DNA from: an uncultured Azospirillum sp.
Lineage (GTDB): Bacteria > Pseudomonadota > Alphaproteobacteria > RF32 > CAG-239
Direction of reading: 5' to 3'
Assembly (NCBI GenBank): GCA_902489675.1
Contig: CABUAP010000102.1
Span: forward strand, 1 to 5,235
DNA length: 5,235 nt
Position numbers and translations under genes: made by a program. Position 1 is the first letter of the stretch; each line of letters begins with the position of its first letter. The notes under the pieces were generated by a model. It saw only the letters and a program-made list of their open reading frames with translations. It searched no databases and was not told the origin of the DNA. Below are positions 1 through 5,235 of the stretch, in pieces.

Positions 1-374
1 TCTTCCGATCCGCCCGGTTCTATCTCAATATATTTGGAACCGAGAATACCGTCGCTGACGATTGATGCGCTGCTGTCATCGGGAATTTTCAGCCCGTCTT
101 TTAACTCGAGCGTTAAGATGGCGTTAAATTTGTCATCCAGTTTGGCGGCGGTCACTTTGCCGACCGGCATTCCGGCCAGCCGAACCACGTTACCCACCTG
201 CAGACCGTCGGTTCTGCCAAAACGGGCATATACCGGATAATAACTGCCGCTTTCCTGATGTTCGACGGCTTTGCGTCCGGAAATATAAAACACCGACAGG
301 GCAATCAGCACCAATGTGACATAGAGCCCGGTTTTTAATGCATTTTGTTCTTCGCGGGAATAATCATTGCTCAC
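1..374 (-). CDS. mlaD: MlaD-like MCE-domain lipid-transport protein (N-terminal part, runs off left edge)
   Basis: The first 124 codons of an MCE (mammalian cell entry) protein are visible, read on the minus strand. Residues about 14-32 form one membrane helix that would anchor it in the inner membrane. The MCE domain follows from about residue 45, with the family pattern GLQVGNVVRLAGMPVGKVT (57-75) and the later SDGILGSKYIEIEPGG (107-122), equivalent to the 'GLLGxxYI' stretch of E. coli MlaD. By family knowledge MlaD forms a periplasmic hexamer on the MlaFE ABC transporter and passes phospholipids between the membranes. The start is GTG at 374: GGAG lies 10 bases upstream (385-388), there is no ATG in this frame between the upstream in-frame stop and 374, and the helix sits at the usual distance from this start. 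The C-terminus is outside the window. The family is clear; the exact symbol is less certain because MlaE/MlaF cannot be seen, and another MCE protein such as a PqiB or YebT relative is possible. Confidence 0.88.
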   Translation of the reverse strand, partial: MSNDYSREEQNALKTGLYVTLVLIALSVFYISGRKAVEHQESGSYYPVYARFGRTDGLQVGNVVRLAGMPVGKVTAAKLDDKFNAILTLELKDGLKIPDDSSASIVSDGILGSKYIEIEPGGSE

Positions 375-553
375 TTTTATTTTGCTCCGTTTCTTCTGTA
401 ATCAAAGTTAAAGTAATCCAATTTTGCCGGTTTGTCATCAAAGATTTTGTAAAAAAGGAACCTTTGTGGAAATTGAGGATAATAAACAAATAAATATGAA
501 ATTTAAAAGAAAATCGCTATTATAATCATATTGTAAAAAGGAATATAAACGAA
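375..553. promoter_or_regulatory. AT-rich divergent intergenic region between mlaD-like and gldA-like genes
   Basis: This 179-base gap separates two divergently read genes and must carry the start signals for both. It is clearly more AT-rich than the flanking genes, especially 480-550. On the plus side there is a perfect TATAAT at 521-526 and an AAGGA ribosome binding site at 538-542. On the minus side the mlaD-like gene has GGAG at 385-388. No convincing -35/-10 pair for the minus strand was found close to mlaD. A partial copy of a repeat, ATCAAAG, occurs at 401-407 and again at 437-443. No open reading frame, tRNA or strong hairpin was seen here. Confidence 0.7.
498..526 (+). promoter_or_regulatory. 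Probable sigma-70 promoter of the gldA-like operon (-10 at 521-526)
   Basis: TATAAT at 521-526 matches the -10 consensus exactly, 27 bases before the ATG at 554, giving a short leader with a transcription start near 533. No good TTGACA is found 16-18 bases upstream (the 497-504 area is only AT-rich) and there is no extended -10 TG. The A/T tracts at 480-513 could act as an UP-like element. The -10 is seen directly; its use as a promoter is inferred. Confidence 0.5.
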
Positions 554-1291
<738 letters not shown>

Positions 1292-1293
1292 CC

Positions 1294-2025
1294 ATGGGGA
1301 TGACACTTTATAAAAGAGAACTGAGCAGCTTTTTTTACAATTATTCGGCCTATTTTATTTTGGCTTTTTATATGTTTTTTTCTCTGAGTGTTGCATTTTT
1401 TGCCGGGATGTATTTTGTGGTCGACAATCCGTCAATGCGTTCGTATTTTGAGTTTCAGCCGTTGATACAGGCGCTGGTACTGCCGGCGGCGGCGGTTCGC
1501 CTGTGGTCGGACGAGGCCAAAAACGGTACGCAAGAAGTATTGCTGACATTGCCGGTTAAAAGCTCAACGGTGGTTGGGAGTAAGTTTGCCGCCGGTTTCA
1601 GCCTGAGCTTGTTGATGCTTTTGACCGTTTTGCCGCTTATCTTCCTGACCGGACGGATCATTGCGGTTGACCCGCTTAACATTGCTTCGGCTTTTTTAGG
1701 AAGCGTGCTTTCTGCCGCGGTGTTAATGGCGCTCGGCTGCGCGGTATCATGCCTGATTCCGCTGCCGTCAGTTGCTTATTTGGCCAGCGCCGTTCTCGGT
1801 ATAATTCTGATTTCTTTTAAAGCCGCGCCGTTTGTGGCGCCTTTGGCAACAGCTTTGCCAGATGCGCCTTTTTATTTGCCGGAAGCTTTGGATTTTTGGG
1901 AACGCTATCAAGGCTTTGTAAATGGTTATTTCGGTCTTGACGCAATCTTTTATTTTGTTTCGCTGATGCTGACGTTCTTAATTTTTAACTGGGTGGTTTT
2001 GTATCAGAAGAGGAGGGGCGGATGA
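1294..2025 (+). CDS. GldF-like ABC-2 type permease
   Basis: This 243-residue protein is a hydrophobic ABC-2 permease, the membrane channel for the ATPase just upstream. About six membrane helices are visible, at roughly residues 18-40, 54-72, 100-118, 133-155, 158-178 and 216-236, with a basic C-terminal tail (QKRRGG). Between helices 2 and 3 lies the ABC-2 coupling segment RLWSDEAKNGTQEVLLTLPV (69-88), matching the family pattern of acidic residues, then 'GT-E-LL-T-P'. An N-terminal amphipathic stretch, LYKRELSSFF, precedes helix 1, as is normal. The ATG at 1294 is preferred over the in-frame ATG at 1300 because AAGGAG (1281-1286) sits 7 bases upstream of the first. The stop codon overlaps the next start by four bases (ATGA). 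Length and order match GldF in gldAFG sets; what it moves is not known. Confidence 0.92.
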   Translation: MGMTLYKRELSSFFYNYSAYFILAFYMFFSLSVAFFAGMYFVVDNPSMRSYFEFQPLIQALVLPAAAVRLWSDEAKNGTQEVLLTLPVKSSTVVGSKFAAGFSLSLLMLLTVLPLIFLTGRIIAVDPLNIASAFLGSVLSAAVLMALGCAVSCLIPLPSVAYLASAVLGIILISFKAAPFVAPLATALPDAPFYLPEALDFWERYQGFVNGYFGLDAIFYFVSLMLTFLIFNWVVLYQKRRGG

Positions 2026-3830
2026 AACGTTTTGCCGGTCTTTTCACTGTCGGTTTGCTGTTGATTTTGTTGTTTGTCATTGCCAACATGGCGCTGGCAT
2101 GGATATTGGGCGGACGTCCGGCAGATGCAACTTCTCGGCAGCGTTACACCCTGTCGGAAGAAAGCGAAAAAATTGCCGCTTCCCTGCAGCAGCCGATATC
2201 ATTGCGGCTCTATGTATCTGAGAACTTATCCGAATATGACCGGAATTTGGCGGCCTACGCGACGGAAACGACAATTTTTCTCGGACGCTATCACTTAACA
2301 GTGCCGGAGAAGATCAAGCTGGAGATCCGCCGGGTAAAAGCTTTTTCCGAAACGGAGAAGCAAGCCGTAGCCGATGGGATGCTGCCGCTTGCCGGTCAAG
2401 AAAAAGATTATTATTTCGGTTTGAAGATTCTCTCTTCCGATGGCAGAAGCACATTATTTCCCGCTTTGTTGCCGGAACGCGGGCCGTTGTTTGAAACAGA
2501 TCTGAAGCGTGTTTTGTCCGAATTGAATAAACCCGAAAAAATCAAACTGGGGGTGTTTTCATCCCGACTGCCGCTTTTTTCTGCCACAAAAAGCATTGCG
2601 CCGACATTGGCCGCTTTGCTGCATGAATATTATGATGTGACGGAAATTTCAGGCAACAAGGAAATTATTGAGCCCGATATTGATGTTTTGCTGGTTCTTA
2701 ATCCTGTGAGTTTGCCGTCGATTTTTGCTTATGCGCTGGATCAATATGTGATGCACGGCGGAAAGGTAATTTTTTTGGTTGATCCTTATTCGGAAGTTCA
2801 ACACGAACTGCAAGGCTATCCGCCTCATCCCGATACGCAAATGAGCGACTATTTAAAAGTATGGGGTATAGATTATCAGGCAGAGCGTATCAGCGGAGAT
2901 GTTCTCAATGCCGAAAGAGTAAAAGACGGCAGCGGCCGCTATCGAGTTTATCCTTTGTGGTTTTTTACGGAACAGCCGAATGGACAGCGCCTGCGTTTTC
3001 ACACGCCGGGCAGTCTTGCAGCAATCGAGAACGGACGACTGCGTTTTTCGGAGCTGGCGGCAACCGGCAGGCAAAGTGGTGAAATTGCTGCCGCAAAGGT
3101 TAGATATGCCTCCAAAATACAGGTCATTTTAGATTATGAGCAGGATAATAAAAAACGCGTTTTGGCTTTGCTGGCAGAAGGCGAATTCCGTTCTCATTAT
3201 CGCGGCAGTATCTTGGATAACACGCCGTCTGCCGGAAAAGTGCCGCCTTATCTGCCGTTTACGGTAAAAGAGGCTGCCGTTGCCGTTGTTGCCGACAGCG
3301 ATTTTGCAGCAGATGATTTATGGGTATTGTCCCGGCAGCCGGAAAATCCGGTTTACGGCGTGGTGCCTTATGCCGGCAACGCTTATTTTTTAACCACTCT
3401 GATCGACCGGCTGGCCGGCCACGGTTTGGGAGAAATGTCGCCGACGCATTTGAGCGGGGTGACAAATATTGCCGAAAGCTTGTACCGAAGGAATTTTGCA
3501 AAATATGCCCAAGAGCGAGAAAATCTGGAAGCTGCCGAAGCCGATTCCGCTGCTCGTCTGCAGCGTTTGCAGAGAAGAATGGTTGATCGGGAAAATCCGG
3601 CATATCGCAAGGAATTGCAGAACGCAGAATTGGAAAACCGGGCAGATAAGAAAGCATTGCAAAATCTTGACCGAAAAATTGTTACAGATGCCGATCACGA
3701 GTTGATGCTGCTGACCGTTGGGCTGTTTATTGTCTGCCCGCTGTTAATATTATTGCTGTTTTTGGCAGCAGCATCCCTTTTCCGTTTTTGCGTTCGGCGG
3801 AAAATGAAAATTTGGGAGAAAAATAAATGA
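2022..3830 (+). CDS. GldG-like ABC auxiliary protein (ABC_transp_aux domain)
   Basis: This 602-residue protein is anchored at both ends, with helices at about 8-29 and 562-585, so most of it (about 30-560) should lie in the periplasm. Just after helix 1 comes RYTLSEES (41-48), the usual 'R-TLS' lead into the GldG/IFT52-like auxiliary domain. Other recognisable pieces are GGKVIFLVDPYSE (246-258), the YPLWF segment (310-314), VAVVADSDFAADDLW (420-434) and the following 'N-YFLTTLIDRLAG' (453-466). Residues about 489-555 are charged, rich in Glu, Arg, Lys and Leu, and probably coiled coil, leading straight into helix 2; this is the standard C-terminal plan of GldG-type proteins. By family knowledge it partners the GldA/GldF transporter and is needed for gliding in Bacteroidetes; its role elsewhere is unknown. 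AGGAGG at 2011-2016 precedes the start, which overlaps the permease stop (ATGA). Family assignment is strong; molecular function is not established. Confidence 0.9.
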   Translation: MKRFAGLFTVGLLLILLFVIANMALAWILGGRPADATSRQRYTLSEESEKIAASLQQPISLRLYVSENLSEYDRNLAAYATETTIFLGRYHLTVPEKIKLEIRRVKAFSETEKQAVADGMLPLAGQEKDYYFGLKILSSDGRSTLFPALLPERGPLFETDLKRVLSELNKPEKIKLGVFSSRLPLFSATKSIAPTLAALLHEYYDVTEISGNKEIIEPDIDVLLVLNPVSLPSIFAYALDQYVMHGGKVIFLVDPYSEVQHELQGYPPHPDTQMSDYLKVWGIDYQAERISGDVLNAERVKDGSGRYRVYPLWFFTEQPNGQRLRFHTPGSLAAIENGRLRFSELAATGRQSGEIAAAKVRYASKIQVILDYEQDNKKRVLALLAEGEFRSHYRGSILDNTPSAGKVPPYLPFTVKEAAVAVVADSDFAADDLWVLSRQPENPVYGVVPYAGNAYFLTTLIDRLAGHGLGEMSPTHLSGVTNIAESLYRRNFAKYAQERENLEAAEADSAARLQRLQRRMVDRENPAYRKELQNAELENRADKKALQNLDRKIVTDADHELMLLTVGLFIVCPLLILLLFLAAASLFRFCVRRKMKIWEKNK

Positions 3831-4651
3831 AAAAAATCATAGCCTTTTTGCTTGCTTTTTTACTTTTGTTGTCTGCGGTTATGTTTTTTGTGGTCAAAAC
3901 AATGCCTTATTTTTCTCCTTCTCGTTTGTCCGAAGGCGATTTGCTGTTTGCCGATGCCGATAACGTGACGGAAATTATTTTGAAAACCGATGCTAAAAAA
4001 ATAAAATTGCGCAAAATCGACGGCAGCTGGCTGGTCAACGGCTATTATGCGCGCAATCTGCCGCTTGATGACTATCTGCAAAAACTGCAAACGACTGTTA
4101 TTGTCCGACCCGTAGAAAATCAGGCTGAAGCCGGCGTACAAATGCAACTGAAAACAAATGGCCGGGATGTGTTCTTTGGGCGGGTTGCGGCAGCCGAAAA
4201 TGAGCGCCAAAGTGTCGTTGATATTAATGCCAAGAATTATCTGGTCAGCGAAAACCTGCTGCTGCCGATGGATCTTTCTGCCTATTACCGCCAGCCGCTG
4301 TTGCCGCTTGAAAACCGGCAGATTGAGCAGATGATCGGTTTACCGGCAACAGCAACGGATATTTTGCGGAAATTGCCTTGCTTGGGAGCAAAACATAAAC
4401 TGCCGGAAAAGATGCTCGGTTCGGAGCATCGTAATTTTGTCATTGTAACCGATGACGGTTTAAAAATTATCGGCGGACTTTTTGCTGATCAAGAAAAATA
4501 CCTGCTCTCGATCAGTTTGAAAACAACCATTATGCCGACCGAAGCGGCGGAAGAATATGTAAAACAAAACGGCTTCCGTTATGAGGGATGGTATTTTATC
4601 CTTTCCCGGCATGACGGAAACCGTTTACTTGAAAGTTTGAAGACAAATTAG
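3827..4651 (+). CDS. DUF4340-like membrane-anchored periplasmic protein
   Basis: This 274-residue protein has an N-terminal hydrophobic helix (about 4-23) preceded by MKK. No signal-peptidase site is obvious, so it is probably an uncleaved anchor with residues 25-274 in the periplasm. The core fits DUF4340: a short 'VTEIILKTDAKKIKLRK' strand pair (47-63), the DGSWLVNG turn (65-72), a 'LPLDDYLQKLQT' helix (78-89), and YRQPLLPLENRQIEQM (154-169), resembling the family's repeated 'W-R--PLL-L--+-I' unit. DUF4340 genes commonly follow gldG-like genes in proteobacteria, which supports the call more than sequence alone does. It is at the short end for the family and the second repeat is poorly recognisable. 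GGGAG at 3814-3818 is 8 bases before the start, and the ATGA overlap with gldG-like implies coupled translation. Biochemical role unknown; an accessory subunit of the ABC system is inferred. Confidence 0.75.
   Translation: MKKIIAFLLAFLLLLSAVMFFVVKTMPYFSPSRLSEGDLLFADADNVTEIILKTDAKKIKLRKIDGSWLVNGYYARNLPLDDYLQKLQTTVIVRPVENQAEAGVQMQLKTNGRDVFFGRVAAAENERQSVVDINAKNYLVSENLLLPMDLSAYYRQPLLPLENRQIEQMIGLPATATDILRKLPCLGAKHKLPEKMLGSEHRNFVIVTDDGLKIIGGLFADQEKYLLSISLKTTIMPTEAAEEYVKQNGFRYEGWYFILSRHDGNRLLESLKTN
4411..4430 (+). repeat. Perfect 7-bp inverted repeat inside the DUF4340-like gene
   Basis: GATGCTC (4411-4417) and GAGCATC (4424-4430) are perfect inverted copies with a six-base loop. A run AAAA precedes the stem and GTAATTTT follows it, so the shape faintly recalls an intrinsic terminator. 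However, it lies within the reading frame (codons for KMLGSEHR) and the T-tract is interrupted. It may be coincidence. Confidence 0.3.
4648..4651. other. Four-base convergent stop-codon overlap (TTAG)
   Basis: The plus-strand DUF4340-like gene ends with TAG at 4649-4651, and the minus-strand LprI-like gene ends with TAA read from 4650 to 4648. The two genes therefore share these bases and there is no intergenic terminator. No hairpin followed by a T-run was found for either strand near the junction, so each transcript probably runs into the opposite gene. Confidence 0.85.
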
Positions 4652-5112
4652 TCTAAATCGGCGTCGTAATCGTAGGACATTTGCCGCAGTCGCGTGTAAT
4701 ATTCTGTCGTCAGCTGCATCATACATTCGTTGCGCAAATACATTTGCGAGCCGCTGTAAATTTCCATCGTGGTGGCATAAAAGGAACAAAAACGGCTGCG
4801 ATAGCTGTTAAACTGATCCTGCATATCTTTTATGTTGCCGCGGAACATTCCGTTGCCGTTGTTCCATTTCTGGATTCTGGCCACTTTTAAGAAAGTTTTT
4901 TGGTACAAATCGGCAATAGCCCGATCCAGACGTTTGACCTCACCGGACATACAAATGGCTTTTTCATCGTCGCTGTATCCGGTCGCGGCTTGCAGGCAAT
5001 TGTAATAGTCGTTTTCGATCCTTTCTCCGCTTGCTGCTGCAGCTTGTTCCTCGGCTTGCGCGCCGGTTGTAAACAAAGCCAGCGCAACGGCCAGACATAA
5101 TTTGTAGAACAT
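4648..5112 (-). CDS. Secreted LprI/DUF1311-family protein
   Basis: This 154-residue protein begins with a typical Sec signal peptide (MFYK, hydrophobic core, cut expected after AQA at residue 20), so it should be periplasmic. The mature part matches the LprI-like family (DUF1311, PF07007): an N-terminal Cys (39), then a second Cys (54) leading into LDRAIADLYQ (62-71), then FNSYRSRFC (101-109), the GSQMYLRNEC stretch (121-130) and TTEYYTRLRQ (135-144). This is the usual 'R--FC ... GS ... C ... T--R---L' order. The mature protein has four cysteines (39, 54, 109, 130), consistent with two disulfides. The tail is acidic (YDYDADLD). Mycobacterial LprI has been reported to inhibit lysozyme; for this protein that function is only a possibility. 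The start has AAGGAG 9 bases upstream (5122-5127). It converges on the gldA-like operon, sharing bases 4648-4651 at the stop codons. Confidence 0.8.
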   Translation of the reverse strand: MFYKLCLAVALALFTTGAQAEEQAAAASGERIENDYYNCLQAATGYSDDEKAICMSGEVKRLDRAIADLYQKTFLKVARIQKWNNGNGMFRGNIKDMQDQFNSYRSRFCSFYATTMEIYSGSQMYLRNECMMQLTTEYYTRLRQMSYDYDADLD

Positions 5113-5148
5113 TGTTTCCCTCTCCTTATATTGATAAATCTATCGTTC

Positions 5149-5176
5149 ATTGTAAAATAAGCGAGTTAAAAGTCAA
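5149..5176 (-). promoter_or_regulatory. Probable sigma-70 promoter of the LprI-like gene
   Basis: Read on the minus strand, TTGACT (5176-5171) and TACAAT (5154-5149) are separated by 16 bases; each differs from consensus at one position. The predicted transcription start is near 5142, giving a leader of about 30 bases before the ATG at 5112, with the ribosome binding site at 5122-5127 inside it. This is the best-looking promoter in the window and argues that the gene is transcribed on its own. Confidence 0.65.
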
Positions 5177-5235
5177 TCAAAGTTTCTGAAGGTTTCGATC
5201 ATATTTTTGTGGCAGCCCTCTTGCGAATATACATT
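5177..5235. other. Right-edge stretch with no supportable gene
   Basis: Upstream of the LprI-like promoter the last 59 bases hold no start codon with a ribosome binding site. On the minus strand two frames are open from the edge for about 20 codons and then stop (one in the TGA inside the -35 TTGACT, the other a few bases earlier), so this could be the very end of another minus-strand gene. The piece is too short to decide which frame, if any, is real. Confidence 0.3.

Noticed and set aside
34..240. A 68-codon plus-strand open frame over the mlaD-like gene
   Set aside because: It is antisense to a clear MCE domain and resembles no known protein.
3259..3698. Several overlapping minus- and plus-strand open frames inside the GldG-like gene
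   Set aside because: They are shadows of a continuous 602-codon gene with a recognisable domain order; none has a supporting start signal.
4560..4651. Search for an intrinsic terminator at the end of the operon
   Set aside because: Only very short stems such as CGG-CCG around AAA (4617-4623) are present, without a following T-run.
4887..5150. An 87-codon minus-strand frame starting at 5150
   Set aside because: Its ATG overlaps the -10 of the predicted LprI-like promoter, so it would lie upstream of the transcript start, and it overlaps the LprI-like gene in another frame.
5177..5235. Possible 3' end of another minus-strand gene at the right edge
   Set aside because: Two frames are open for only about 20 codons and neither translation is recognisable; the stretch is too short to call a gene.

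Overview
The window reads as ordinary chromosomal sequence from a Gram-negative bacterium, most likely a proteobacterium and possibly a host-associated alphaproteobacterium. The support is an MlaD-type MCE protein (outer-membrane lipid transport), a periplasmic LprI-type protein with a clean Sec signal, and moderate GC with AT-rich intergenic gaps. The exact lineage is inference. No rRNA, tRNA, CRISPR array, insertion sequence or integrase was seen.

Layout. Positions 1-374 (minus strand) hold the N-terminal part of an MlaD-like MCE protein that runs off the left edge. Positions 375-553 are an AT-rich divergent intergenic region with a perfect TATAAT. Positions 554-4651 (plus strand) hold a tight four-gene operon: a GldA-like ABC ATPase, a GldF-like ABC-2 permease, a GldG-like auxiliary protein with a transmembrane anchor at each end, and a DUF4340-like anchored periplasmic protein. 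The genes are spaced +2, -4 and -4 bases, each with its own Shine-Dalgarno sequence, so translational coupling is likely. Positions 4648-5112 (minus strand) hold a small secreted LprI/DUF1311-family protein. It converges on the operon and shares four bases with it at the stop codons. A good sigma-70-type promoter for this gene lies at 5149-5176. The last ~60 bases hold no gene that can be supported.

How the genes work together. The four plus-strand genes make a complete ABC-2 system of the kind called GldA/GldF/GldG in gliding Bacteroidetes. Related sets occur in many non-gliding bacteria, where the substrate is unknown. The ATPase should drive the six-helix permease, and the GldG-like and DUF4340-like proteins would project into the periplasm beside it. 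With MlaD on one side and a putative lysozyme-inhibitor-type protein on the other, the whole window concerns the cell envelope. The main point of interest is the uncharacterised GldAFG-DUF4340 export system. Nothing else in the window looks like a wholly new system.
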